Positions 8,795-17,510 of a DNA stretch of 38,082 bases are shown one piece after another. The translations under genes were made by a program, and so were the position numbers. Origin of the DNA: an uncultured Pseudomonadota bacterium (GTDB lineage: Bacteria > Pseudomonadota > Alphaproteobacteria > Rs-D84); assembly GCA_949290785.1 (NCBI GenBank), contig CASETE010000011.1, forward strand, positions 69,893-107,974. The letters run 5' to 3'. A model generated the notes under the pieces. It made no database searches and was not told the DNA's origin. It saw only the letters and a list, made by a program, of their open reading frames with translations. Position 1 is the first letter of the stretch, and each line of letters starts with the position of its first letter.

Positions 8795-9706
8795 ATGAAA
8801 AAGCAAATCAAGAACGCTTTACCGGTTAGTAAAAATCAAAGTCTTGTCGTTGCGCATAATGTCAACGAAGATGCCGGTTTGGTTCAATATATTCAGGAAA
8901 TACAAAAATTCCCAATTTTAACTGCCGAAGAAGAATATGAATATGCAAACAAGTGGGTTAAAAACCAAGACGCCATTGCTGCAGAGAAGTTGTTGGCCAG
9001 CCATCTAAGGTTGGTTGTTTCTGTGGCGTATGATTTTAGAAATTATGGCATTCCTGTATCAGAATTGATTGCCAGCGGAAATATGGGTTTGATGCAGGCG
9101 TTGCAAAAGTTTGACCCAGAAAAAGGCTTTCGTTTTTCTACGTACGCGATGTTTTGGATAAAGGCAGAAATGTACGAAACGATTTTAAATAATTGGTCCA
9201 TTGTTAAAATTGGCACTTCTGCGAATCAGAAAAGAGTATTTTTTAATTTATCGCGTGCGAAACGGGCCTTGGGCATAATGGATAAAAATCTGTCAGAAGA
9301 ACAAACGCGACAAATAGCGGATTATTTAAAAGTTCCGGAAAATGACGTTAAACGTATGTCAACGCGTATCTCTGCTCGTGACGTTTCTTTGAACGCGCCT
9401 ATGCATTCGGATTCTGAAATGCATGACGTGCTGTCTAATATGCCCGACGATAAAGTTGGTATAGAAGATACCATAGAACAGATGCAATTGCGTCATCGTG
9501 GATTTGAACTGCTAAAAAAGCATCTTGCAACGTTGCCGGAAAGGGACAGGGAAATACTAAAAGCGCGACGTTTATCGGACCCTGCGGTAACGCTTGAATC
9601 TTTGTCACAAAAGTACGGGATATCGCGCGAAAGGGTCAGGCAGATAGAAGAGCGGGCTTTTAACAAACTAAAAAGTGAAATATTAAAAGAAACCCAGGGA
9701 AGTTGA
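8795..9706 (+). CDS. rpoH: RNA polymerase heat-shock sigma factor RpoH (sigma-32)
   Basis: 303 aa sigma-70 family member. Region 2 includes LIASGNMGLMQALQKFDPEKG and the -10 recognition segment FSTYAMFWIKAEM; the RpoH box QKRVFFNLSRAKR is at about residues 145-157, which separates RpoH from other group 3 sigmas; region 4 helix-turn-helix TLESLSQKYGISRERVRQIE lies near the C-terminus. It directs heat-shock and envelope-stress transcription. It has an apparent near-leaderless start. The stop is 4 bases before the start of a porin gene, so the two are probably cotranscribed, an unusual pairing. Confidence 0.95.
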   Translation: MKKQIKNALPVSKNQSLVVAHNVNEDAGLVQYIQEIQKFPILTAEEEYEYANKWVKNQDAIAAEKLLASHLRLVVSVAYDFRNYGIPVSELIASGNMGLMQALQKFDPEKGFRFSTYAMFWIKAEMYETILNNWSIVKIGTSANQKRVFFNLSRAKRALGIMDKNLSEEQTRQIADYLKVPENDVKRMSTRISARDVSLNAPMHSDSEMHDVLSNMPDDKVGIEDTIEQMQLRHRGFELLKKHLATLPERDREILKARRLSDPAVTLESLSQKYGISRERVRQIEERAFNKLKSEILKETQGS

Positions 9707-9710
9707 TAAA

Positions 9711-10748
9711 ATGAGTCTTTCTTACAGGTATGGTATAAAAATCTGTGCTGCGTCCGTAATGATGTTGTCAGCGACTGCGTCTGCGCATGCAATTCAATAT
9801 AATAACGGCAGATTCGCTTTGAAATTAAATGGTTATGCCACTGGCGGGGCGTTAGAGCAAAAGTTAAATACCACAGATGTTATTGGTGACTGGCGGTTGC
9901 GTACGCAAATGAATTATGCCATCGCGTCCGGACAAACGTTAGGTTTGGTTTACGCGATAGATGCGGCGGCAATTGATGAAGATAAATTTATGAGAGAAGC
10001 GTTTGGTTTATGGGAACACAGGAATTATGGTCGCGTAGAATTAGGATTTACCGATTCTGTTGCACGTAAGTTAGGGGTTGGCTTGCCCGATGTTGGCGGT
10101 TTGCGTGTAAATGATAAGCCGTTGTTTTACAAAGTGATTGAGCCCAAAGGTCCTGTAATTTCTGATACGACGATTACGACCGGGCGCAGTGCTTTGCGTA
10201 CAAATATTGTATCTGTTCCAAAGCGTGGCATACAATATGGTTTATCTGTTGCGGGGATAACAGATGATTATGATTACGCGATAGATGCGGCGTTAAAAAT
10301 TAGACAACCAGACGGCAAGATAAAAACTGCATTTTCATTTGGTGCTTCTTTTATGGACAAGCCTGACAATTATCGGACAGATTCGTTTTCGCCGCTTGTA
10401 ACGGCGGATTGGCGTGCGCAATTATCTGGTGGAATGAATTTGCAGTATAATAGCTGGGTGTGGGGGGCATCTGCTCGTTTGATTTATGATGAAAATCCAA
10501 TAGGTCCTGTTTCTGATGGTTTGGCACTGGGGACGGGCGTCAGTTATGATATATTAAATTATAGCATATCGTTGACGTATATTTTTTCTGATACGGGCGT
10601 ATGGAATCGCGACGCGAAGGATTATATGGATCACACGGCGGTTGCTTCATTTAGATATAAATATAGTCAATACATAGATGGTTGGATGTCGCTTGGTATA
10701 ACGACAGAAACGCCCTTTGCATCTGTTGGGTTACGTTTAGTGTTTTAA
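9711..10748 (+). CDS. Outer-membrane porin-like beta-barrel protein
   Basis: 345 aa. A Sec signal peptide ends near SAHA at about residue 28. The mature protein is rich in alternating hydrophobic/polar strands with Asp/Tyr-rich turns (FALKLNGYATGG; YGRVELGFTDS; YGLSVAGITDDYDYAIDAAL) and ends in a C-terminal Phe preceded by GLRLVF, the sorting signal of outer-membrane barrels. It resembles the Gram-negative porin (porin_4-like) group; substrate cannot be read from sequence. It begins 4 bases after rpoH, so it relies on the rpoH promoter unless another lies inside rpoH. Confidence 0.82.
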   Translation: MSLSYRYGIKICAASVMMLSATASAHAIQYNNGRFALKLNGYATGGALEQKLNTTDVIGDWRLRTQMNYAIASGQTLGLVYAIDAAAIDEDKFMREAFGLWEHRNYGRVELGFTDSVARKLGVGLPDVGGLRVNDKPLFYKVIEPKGPVISDTTITTGRSALRTNIVSVPKRGIQYGLSVAGITDDYDYAIDAALKIRQPDGKIKTAFSFGASFMDKPDNYRTDSFSPLVTADWRAQLSGGMNLQYNSWVWGASARLIYDENPIGPVSDGLALGTGVSYDILNYSISLTYIFSDTGVWNRDAKDYMDHTAVASFRYKYSQYIDGWMSLGITTETPFASVGLRLVF

Positions 10749-10772
10749 AAAACCCGCTTTTGCGGGTTTTTT
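10747..10772. terminator. Bidirectional terminator between porin and TPR genes
   Basis: Stem AAAAAACCCGC / GCGGGTTTTTT with a TTTT loop, overlapping the porin stop codon and reaching the stop of the convergent TPR gene. Confidence 0.8.
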
Positions 10773-11766
10773 ATTTAACGCCGGCCAATAGTTTTTCAAT
10801 TCTTTCCATACTAGGTTTATCCATTAAGGCAGAAGCAATCATATAGGCAGATTGTAGGTCGTTACGCGCTGCCTCTTTGTCGTTTAGTTTTATATTTAGA
10901 GCGGCCGATTTTTCAAAGTACGACATTGCTTGGCTGGACAATAACTCTCTATCTGCTGCGGTAGTTACGCCTTCTATTTGTTCGGATATGACGCGAATTG
11001 CGCTGGCATAATCGTTAATTGCTTTTACGTAGTTATTTTTTGCCGTATAAGCCTCGGCGCGTTCTGCATATACGGACGCGCTAACTTTACCGTCTTGTCT
11101 TGCCAAAGAGTTTGTATAATCTGCTATTGCGCCGTCCCAGTTTTTTGCCCATAAGTTTAATTGACCGCGTTTTGCGTATAAATCTCTCATTTGTAATATG
11201 CTGCTTGGTTTTTCCGTTTGGGCCGCCAAGGCATTATTTATATCGCTTAATGCGGTGTCATAGTCTTCTAAACGCATGTTTAATAGTGCCCTGTCATAAT
11301 ATGCGACTGCGTTTAAATTATCTTGTTCGATAACTGTATTAAAGTCAATTAATGCCTGTCTGTAATTGCCAAGTTGCATATACGCTTCCCCGCGCAGAAT
11401 ATAAGTGTTGGCTTCTTTGTTGCCGGCTTCTATCGCAGCGTTCAAGTCCGTAATAGCTTCTTCTACATTACCGGCCAATAATTTAGTTTTTCCGGATTCA
11501 TAATAATCATTTGCTTGTAATAAAACTTCTTCCGTGATTTCGGCGGTTTGTGTTTGCTCTGTCGGTACAAAAGAAGAATGACTGCGTCCCAAAATATAAA
11601 AAGTAGCCGCAATAAAGAATAAAATTATGAACCAATAAACATAAATTGACAAAGACCAAGTTTGATTTTGGGCTTTTTTTAAACCTTGCGCTTCGTTTGC
11701 TTTCTTGCCGGCGATATTATTTTTTTTCAATTGCGTATTTTTTTGTTTAGAGACATTTTTTTTCAT
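10771..11766 (-). CDS. Membrane-anchored TPR-repeat protein
   Basis: 331 aa. A lysine/asparagine-rich cytoplasmic N-terminus (about 1-36) leads into a single membrane helix (about 42-62), then an extracytoplasmic domain with five or more TPR units (for example LRGEAYMQLGNYRQALIDFN, YDRALLNMRLEDYDTALSD, AERAEAYTAKNNYVKAIND). TPRs are protein-interaction scaffolds, so the partner is unknown. Shine-Dalgarno AAGGGAG supports the start. It is the last gene of an rsmE-rluB-TPR operon, 30 bases after rluB. Confidence 0.85.
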   Translation of the reverse strand: MKKNVSKQKNTQLKKNNIAGKKANEAQGLKKAQNQTWSLSIYVYWFIILFFIAATFYILGRSHSSFVPTEQTQTAEITEEVLLQANDYYESGKTKLLAGNVEEAITDLNAAIEAGNKEANTYILRGEAYMQLGNYRQALIDFNTVIEQDNLNAVAYYDRALLNMRLEDYDTALSDINNALAAQTEKPSSILQMRDLYAKRGQLNLWAKNWDGAIADYTNSLARQDGKVSASVYAERAEAYTAKNNYVKAINDYASAIRVISEQIEGVTTAADRELLSSQAMSYFEKSAALNIKLNDKEAARNDLQSAYMIASALMDKPSMERIEKLLAGVK

Positions 11767-11796
11767 AATAAAACTCCCTTCCCTTTATTAAGAATT

Positions 11797-12498
11797 TTAA
11801 AGAGATTTTAACATTGCGTCAATTGTTTTCTGTGATATTTGTTTAATTTGTCCAACAGGTAAATTATCCAGCGATATCGGGCCGAAAGAAACGCGGTGTA
11901 ATTTTCTGACCGGGCAGCCACATGCACGTAAAACGATTCTGATTTCGTTTTTTTTACCTTCGGTTACTTCCACTTTTAAATTATTATTGCCCAGAACGTC
12001 TATTTTCATGGGTCTGTAAGTTATCCCATCAACAGTTATTCCTTGTCGTGCTTTTTCCAAGCCCGTTAAGTTAATTGTGTTTACCGTTGCGATATACACG
12101 CGCGGAATATGCGAAGAAGGCATGGTTAGTTTACGCGCCAATTCCCCATCGTTTGTAAGTAGTAATAACCCTGTTGTTTTATAGTCAAGGCGGCCAACGT
12201 ATTTTAAGGTCTTGTATTCTTTTGGCAAGCAGTCGTATATCGTTCGTCTGCCGGCAGTATCGTGGGCGGTTGTCATGACGTTCAAGGGTTTATGAAATGC
12301 GTATAACTTTGTTTCTTGTCGTTTACTAACTATTTTTCCGTTTATTTTTACTTCGTCTTCATCGTCATCTATGAAAAATACGGGTGTGTCGATGATTTTG
12401 TCGTTAACAGCAACAGCGCCGTCAGCAATTAGTTCTTCGGCGCCGCGTCGTGACGATATTCCTGCATCTGCAATAAATTTAGCAATACGTATTTTCAT
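11797..12498 (-). CDS. rluB: 23S rRNA pseudouridine synthase, RluB/RsuA family
   Basis: 233 aa. N-terminal S4 RNA-binding domain (IAKFIADAGISSRRGAEELI) and the RsuA/RluB/E/F catalytic motif GRLDYKTTGLLLLTNDGE with catalytic Asp at about residue 105; the C-terminal motif RKLHRVSFGPISL is also typical. RluB makes pseudouridine 2605 in 23S rRNA in E. coli; RsuA or RluE specificity cannot be excluded. The ATG overlaps the rsmE stop by 4 bases (ATGA), indicating translational coupling. Confidence 0.9.
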   Translation of the reverse strand: MKIRIAKFIADAGISSRRGAEELIADGAVAVNDKIIDTPVFFIDDDEDEVKINGKIVSKRQETKLYAFHKPLNVMTTAHDTAGRRTIYDCLPKEYKTLKYVGRLDYKTTGLLLLTNDGELARKLTMPSSHIPRVYIATVNTINLTGLEKARQGITVDGITYRPMKIDVLGNNNLKVEVTEGKKNEIRIVLRACGCPVRKLHRVSFGPISLDNLPVGQIKQISQKTIDAMLKSL

Positions 12499-13151
12499 TC
12501 TGTTATCCGGCTTATTGCGACTGTTGCCGCTACTTCTGCCCGAAGAATTGTTTTTCCTAAGTTCAAGCTTTTGGCGCCGGCGTTATCCAGTGCAGTAAAC
12601 TCGGCGTCGGAAAACCCGCCTTCGGGTCCGATAAGTATCTTTTTTGCGCCGCGTGCGTTTTGGTCTGATTCCTTTCCGTATGCCGCACGTTCGTCCGCAA
12701 AGACCATATCAGTTAAATCTATATCAGAAAATTTTTTTATTTCTAGCAATTTCGGAATGCTGTTCCTGTTTGATTGTTCCGATGCTTCTATTATGATTTT
12801 ACGCATACGTTCCCAATTTATATTCTTGGTCACGGTCCTGTCTGTTATGACGGGTTGCAGATAGCCAACGCCCATTTGTGTTACCATATTCAGCATATCG
12901 TCCAATTTTTTTATTGGTGCAAAATACAGCGTTATATCATTAGATGGGTCTTTGTGTTCTGTTGCATCGCCGATAATAATGTTTTTTCCGTCTTCGGAAA
13001 GTGTGGCGGAATATTCCGTTCCGTTACTAAAGCACAAGCAATCGTTTCTGCGCATTACGTGCTTTAAATAATGGGTTATATTTTTGTCGGCCTGGATATG
13101 TAGTCCGGTGTATAAATCTTGGTCAATGAACACGCGTGGGATATTTTTCAC
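12495..13151 (-). CDS. rsmE: 16S rRNA m3U1498 methyltransferase RsmE
   Basis: SPOUT-class methyltransferase, about 218 aa from the chosen GTG start at 13151. Family motifs seen: VTQMGVGYLQPVITDRTV, EASEQSNRNSIPKL, ILIGPEGGFSDAEF and the knotted C-terminal LGKTILRAEVAATVAISRI. The open frame extends to 13268, but the extra residues precede the family N-terminus; the GTG gives VKNIPRVFID at the start and is preceded by AGGAAA at a suitable distance. First gene of the rsmE-rluB-TPR operon and divergent from virD4. Confidence 0.92.
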   Translation of the reverse strand: MKNIPRVFIDQDLYTGLHIQADKNITHYLKHVMRRNDCLCFSNGTEYSATLSEDGKNIIIGDATEHKDPSNDITLYFAPIKKLDDMLNMVTQMGVGYLQPVITDRTVTKNINWERMRKIIIEASEQSNRNSIPKLLEIKKFSDIDLTDMVFADERAAYGKESDQNARGAKKILIGPEGGFSDAEFTALDNAGAKSLNLGKTILRAEVAATVAISRITE

Positions 13152-13170
13152 GAATTTTATATTTCCTGAT

Positions 13171-13198
13171 TTATAATTGATTATTTTTCTGATATAAT
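13171..13198 (+). promoter_or_regulatory. Possible virD4 promoter, nearly leaderless
   Basis: Perfect TATAAT at 13193-13198, 8 bases before the ATG at 13207; a weak -35 (TTATAA, 13171-13176) lies 16 bases upstream. The region is AT-rich and shared with the divergent rsmE. Confidence 0.4.
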
Positions 13199-13206
13199 AT
13201 AACACA

Positions 13207-15426
13207 ATGGTTGAAAAGTTCAAGATTTTATCAGCAGGAGGAGATTCCAAGGGCTTGAATATATTCAAGTCCAGTGCTTATAAAGAGCATCAGCGCAAAC
13301 CGATGGCGCAGGTTTTTTGGTCGTTGCGTTGGTCGGTTGGCATATGGCTTGCATGTGCGTTGGCTTTTGGTTTGGCTTTTATAATAGAGCATTTATGGCG
13401 ATACGGTTTTTCCGCGGCCAGTGCTAAATGGACCTGGTTATATTTGCAAAATATGTTATATAGTGGCGGTTTGTCGGTGTTGGCAGAGGTTCCTGCGTGG
13501 TTTAATCGTGCCGTTATGCGTACTGATATTGCATGCATAACGCCACTTATCCCGATAATTGCGTATTATTTAATGGCTGACAGTAATTTTGTAAAAGAAT
13601 TTAATCCGTACGGCAGCGATAAGTTTTCAGAAAAGTCTTCTAACAAGGCAACCAAGGAAGATATTGAAAAAATGGGCTTGTTAAAAGGCTTTATGATGGT
13701 TTTGGGTTATTTCAAGAAAAAGCCATTGATGATGAACGAATGTCTGTCTGCGCTGTGTGTTGCGCCCCCGGGGACCGGTAAAACCCAAGGTGTTGTTGTG
13801 CCTACTATTTTTGAGTGTAACGGCGTTTCAATGATTATAAACGACCCAAAGCCAGAATTGAAACAGATTACTTCTGCATATCGTTCAACTGTTGGTCCAG
13901 TTTTTATAATGAACTGGGCGGGGCAGGACGATCCAGAACGTGGCATATATTATCCGTCATGGAATCCGTTGTCACCTGAACATGTTCCTTTTGAGACAGA
14001 ACAACGCGATTTATATATTGATTCAATTTGTAATGTATTGGTACCAGATGTTGCATCATCTTCTGCAGATCCGCACTGGACGATATCTGGGCGCGCAGGA
14101 TTGTCTGGGTTGATTCAATTTATTGTTTCAAAGGTTGAACGTGCGCGTGCGGACGATTATTTTTATTCTCGTATAACATCTGGTACTTTTGATGGTGAAG
14201 ATGCGGCTGTATTATCTGATTACTATTTATCTATGATGAATGACCCGAACGCATTTGCCGCGCAGGCTTTGTTGCAAAAAGGCGAACTAAATGCGATGAA
14301 TTATGTGCATATAGGAACTTGGGATAAGATACCGCCTGCATGGGTCGGGAAAGAGGCATCTTTATCAATGATACTAGATTGGTTAAATGCCAGTCAGATT
14401 AGTATCGCGCAAGAAATGGAAGAACGTCGTCGTCAAGGTGACCAGATGGTTATGATGGCAGACCCAATGAAAGACTTGTTCCAGGCCGCGGTAGACGAAG
14501 CACGTTTATATTCGTATGCACATCGTGCTGTCTTAGAATTAACGCAACTGGCGAACACGCCTGATAAAGAACGTGGTTCTATATTGTCCACCATAATGGC
14601 GGGGTTGGGTATATTCCGTAATGCCGCTGTTCGTAACAGAACAAGTCATTCGGATTTTCATTTTGAAGATTTGCGCGGGTTGCGTGATCCGCGTGATGGC
14701 AAGATAAAACCTGTTACTGTTTATTTATCAATAAATATGGTTGACGCACAGGCGTTAAATCCGATTACCGGTATATTTATTGAATTAATGACGAATTTCT
14801 TGTTGGCGAATGCACCAGAGCAATATCGCAACGGTCAAAGATTAGGGCCTTATCCTGTGTTGTTTGTTTTAGACGAAATGCCCAAGATGCAAAAATTGCA
14901 GGCAGTTATCCAAGGTCCAGACCTTGGACGTGGTCAAAAGGTTTCTTATTTGATTATCGGCCAGGATTTGCATCAGATTGCGGAAAAATATGGTAATGAC
15001 GCTGCTGCAACGATTATATCTACAACAGCGGCAAAGATTGTATTGCGTCAAAACGACCCCGATACAGCAAAACGTTTTTCTGAAATGATGGGGTATAAAA
15101 TGAAATTAAAAACCGTCAAGGGGGCAGATGGAAAAGAAAAAGAAGAAACCAGCGAAGAATTGCTGTATACGCCGATGGATATTATGAAGTTAGATGATAA
15201 AAAGCAGTTGGTGATATTCCAAGGTTGGTACCATAGACCTATAGAGGCTGATAAACAAATGGCGTTTAATGACCCCAGACTTGCTGGTTATATGGCCATG
15301 GGTGAATGTAGTCCGTTACCAGAATTTTTAATACCTTCACATCATGCTGCGTTGGGATATACGGGAACACCGCGAATTTATATACCACAAACGAAAGAGA
15401 CAAAGGTCCTGCAACCAATCAAGTAA
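13207..15426 (+). CDS. virD4: VirD4/TraG-type type IV coupling ATPase
   Basis: 739 aa inner-membrane ATPase that recruits substrates to type IV secretion or conjugation machines. The N-terminal region has hydrophobic helices at about residues 42-62, 78-95 and 108-125. Walker A APPGTGKT is at about 186-193 and Walker B VLFVLDEMPKM near 552-562; the intervening segments (INDPKPEL, WNPLSPEH) and the later LIIGQDLHQIAEKYG match the TraG/VirD4 family. No virB, relaxase or effector genes are next to it. The ATG at 13207 has no Shine-Dalgarno; a strong GGAGGAG lies inside the gene upstream of a TTG at about 13252, so a shorter product is possible. Next gene begins 41 bases later with its own promoter. 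Confidence 0.9.
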   Translation: MVEKFKILSAGGDSKGLNIFKSSAYKEHQRKPMAQVFWSLRWSVGIWLACALAFGLAFIIEHLWRYGFSAASAKWTWLYLQNMLYSGGLSVLAEVPAWFNRAVMRTDIACITPLIPIIAYYLMADSNFVKEFNPYGSDKFSEKSSNKATKEDIEKMGLLKGFMMVLGYFKKKPLMMNECLSALCVAPPGTGKTQGVVVPTIFECNGVSMIINDPKPELKQITSAYRSTVGPVFIMNWAGQDDPERGIYYPSWNPLSPEHVPFETEQRDLYIDSICNVLVPDVASSSADPHWTISGRAGLSGLIQFIVSKVERARADDYFYSRITSGTFDGEDAAVLSDYYLSMMNDPNAFAAQALLQKGELNAMNYVHIGTWDKIPPAWVGKEASLSMILDWLNASQISIAQEMEERRRQGDQMVMMADPMKDLFQAAVDEARLYSYAHRAVLELTQLANTPDKERGSILSTIMAGLGIFRNAAVRNRTSHSDFHFEDLRGLRDPRDGKIKPVTVYLSINMVDAQALNPITGIFIELMTNFLLANAPEQYRNGQRLGPYPVLFVLDEMPKMQKLQAVIQGPDLGRGQKVSYLIIGQDLHQIAEKYGNDAAATIISTTAAKIVLRQNDPDTAKRFSEMMGYKMKLKTVKGADGKEKEETSEELLYTPMDIMKLDDKKQLVIFQGWYHRPIEADKQMAFNDPRLAGYMAMGECSPLPEFLIPSHHAALGYTGTPRIYIPQTKETKVLQPIK

Positions 15427-15432
15427 GTAATA

Positions 15433-15461
15433 TTGACCTTTGGACAAGTGGTGTTTATACT
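15433..15461 (+). promoter_or_regulatory. Promoter of the COG3014-like gene, predicted leaderless
   Basis: TTGACC (15433-15438), 17-base spacer, TATACT (15456-15461). The ATG at 15468 begins exactly 7 bases after the -10 box, the expected transcription start position. Confidence 0.65.
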
Positions 15462-15467
15462 GTGTGT

Positions 15468-16730
15468 ATGCGCAAAATATTTTATTTTTTATTACCCATA
15501 TTCATATTAATTGGTTGTGCCCAAAATATGCAACAACGTTTAGATAACGTTCGTCAGGGATTTTTTGCAAATGATTTTGTTGATGCAGCCCAAGAATTTT
15601 CCGGGGGAACTGATTTTGGTGCCATGGATAATTTGGAATTGTTAATTAGCAGTGACGCGCTATTTCATTCAAACGATTTTACGGCAAGTGACGCTGGATA
15701 TGAAGAATTTAATCATAGAAATATAGACCTAACAGGTGGAAGCTTGGGGCGCGAAGCGACGGCGTTAATTGCGGGCAATATGGCAAACGAATATCGCCCT
15801 TATATGATGGACTCGTTGTTTGTGTCGTATTATCAGTTATGGGCGGCGTTGGCGCAATCAAGATTTGACGATGCGCGCGTTATCATAAATCAATCTTATG
15901 CGCGTCAGCAGAATATGTCACGCGAATATGCAGATTTGATAGAAGAAAGTCAGCAAAGTTATGCAGAAAATCCGGATTTAGTTACACAAATTCAAAACAG
16001 TAATTCTAATTGGTTGGCGTTTAGGAACATTATGAATCCTGCGTTAACTTATCTTGCTGGTATTTACTTTTTGAATATGGGTGATTTTTCAGATGCGACA
16101 ACGTATTTGAAACGTGCCGATGGTATGAGTCCCGGAAACAGTTTTATTAAGCAAGATTTGCAAAGCGCCGAACAAGGCAAAATACCATCAAATGTTGTCT
16201 GGGTGTTTATAGAAGACAGTTTTGCTCCAAAATTACAAGAAGAAAGAATAAACGTACCAATGGTTACGGGCAATGGCATAAGTATTGTACCGATTGCTAT
16301 ATCTGAACCTGTTTTCTTTGATAGTGTTGTGTCTATTGACGGCGCCCAAGAACTGGCAAATGTAGATGCTTTATTTATGACGGAATACGGGCAATATAGG
16401 ATAAATGAGGCTCTGCGGGCATGGGCGTCTGCAACAACGCGCGCGGTCTTACAGTCGGCAATGTATAATTCAAACAGTCAATATGCGCCTTTTATGGGTT
16501 TGTCGTCTACTTTGTTTTCAGTTGCTACAACTAATGCAGAGGTTCGTACATGGGCGACTTTACCTAAAAACATTTATTTATTAAGAACGCAAAAAAACAA
16601 AAGTGGCTTGATTGAGTTACATTCAAATGGTAATCTGATTGCAGAGATACCAGTGCCAGATGGTAATGTTTTGGTATATATCAGATTTGGTAATAACGCT
16701 TATGATACCAAGGTTATAAAAATAAAATAA
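15468..16730 (+). CDS. COG3014-like lipoprotein
   Basis: About 420 aa. A lipoprotein signal ends LIGC with Cys at about residue 17 from the ATG at 15468; a GTG two codons upstream (15462) is also possible but lies inside the predicted -10/start region. The body has tetratricopeptide-like helices (for example NPALTYLAGIYFLNMGDFSDATTYLKRA) and a beta-rich C-terminal half. It resembles the uncharacterised COG3014 family, which in several gammaproteobacteria is encoded beside YcfL and LpoB; the gene that follows here is LpoB-like, which supports the call. A role in envelope or peptidoglycan assembly is inferred from that neighbourhood only. Confidence 0.7.
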   Translation: MRKIFYFLLPIFILIGCAQNMQQRLDNVRQGFFANDFVDAAQEFSGGTDFGAMDNLELLISSDALFHSNDFTASDAGYEEFNHRNIDLTGGSLGREATALIAGNMANEYRPYMMDSLFVSYYQLWAALAQSRFDDARVIINQSYARQQNMSREYADLIEESQQSYAENPDLVTQIQNSNSNWLAFRNIMNPALTYLAGIYFLNMGDFSDATTYLKRADGMSPGNSFIKQDLQSAEQGKIPSNVVWVFIEDSFAPKLQEERINVPMVTGNGISIVPIAISEPVFFDSVVSIDGAQELANVDALFMTEYGQYRINEALRAWASATTRAVLQSAMYNSNSQYAPFMGLSSTLFSVATTNAEVRTWATLPKNIYLLRTQKNKSGLIELHSNGNLIAEIPVPDGNVLVYIRFGNNAYDTKVIKIK

Positions 16731-16742
16731 AAAGGGGGATAT

Positions 16743-17483
16743 ATGAAAAAATTTTTACCTGTTGCACTTTGTGTGACTTTGTGTGCTTGCGGTGGAACGC
16801 GCGTCGTTGACTTGGACAATGAACGCGAAGTGGCCAGCATGCAAAATGTTATGGAACTAGAATATCGTGATTGGACTGATACCGCAGAAACTATGACGAA
16901 ATCAATGGTAAACAGCGGTGCTTTTACAAAAATCAAAGATCCTGTTATTGCCATCGGAAACATAGAAAACGATACTATGCAACGCTTTGATACGGATATT
17001 TTGACTAAGAAAATTCGTACTACATTGGTAAATTCTGGAACCGCACAGGTTACAACGGCGTTCCAAAATAAGAAGACTACGGATACTGGGTATGTGCCGG
17101 TATCTGCAAGGGTAGATTCTGCAAAGGTTGGGCCGTACGGTGCATCTGTATCATCTGCCAAGGCGGACGGATTCGTTGCTGTTGAATATGAAAAGAATGT
17201 AAGTGAAGACGAAACAACACATCAGGTACGTGATACTCGTGGTAACCCCGAATATGACGCTTCTACGATTGTAGGGCAGGGAACGTTGGTTGCGCCTAAT
17301 TTATCGTTGTCTGGTAAAATGATACAAAGAAATATAAAGTTGCAGTCTGGGTGGTTCTCAAACGTTGATACCCGCGTAGAATATTATCTGCAATTGACTT
17401 TGACTGATATAAAGACAGGTTTATCTGTTTGGGAAGACGAACAGCCTATTGTAAAAGAAGGCGATCGTGCGCCAACTTGGTAA
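16743..17483 (+). CDS. lpoB: LpoB-like lipoprotein (peptidoglycan synthase activator family)
   Basis: 246 aa lipoprotein with signal ending LCAC (Cys 16). The fold markers of LpoB are visible: IAIGNIENDTMQRFDTDIL, KIRTTLVNSGTAQV, LSLSGKMIQRN and the C-terminal YLQLTLTDIKTGLSVWEDE. In E. coli LpoB reaches through peptidoglycan to activate PBP1b. This protein has an extra stretch in the middle (about 105-165) compared with E. coli LpoB, and its partner synthase is not in the window. It lies 12 bases after the COG3014-like gene with a strong Shine-Dalgarno (AAGGGGGA), so the two form an operon. Confidence 0.8.
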   Translation: MKKFLPVALCVTLCACGGTRVVDLDNEREVASMQNVMELEYRDWTDTAETMTKSMVNSGAFTKIKDPVIAIGNIENDTMQRFDTDILTKKIRTTLVNSGTAQVTTAFQNKKTTDTGYVPVSARVDSAKVGPYGASVSSAKADGFVAVEYEKNVSEDETTHQVRDTRGNPEYDASTIVGQGTLVAPNLSLSGKMIQRNIKLQSGWFSNVDTRVEYYLQLTLTDIKTGLSVWEDEQPIVKEGDRAPTW

Positions 17484-17510
17484 AAAAAACGCCCAAACGG
17501 GCGTTTTTTT
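17483..17510. terminator. Bidirectional terminator between lpoB-like gene and fabZ
   Basis: Stem of about 12 bp, core ACGCCC / GGGCGT with an AAAC loop, flanked by A- and T-runs. It lies between convergent stop codons. The same core recurs at 32422-32447. Confidence 0.85.
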
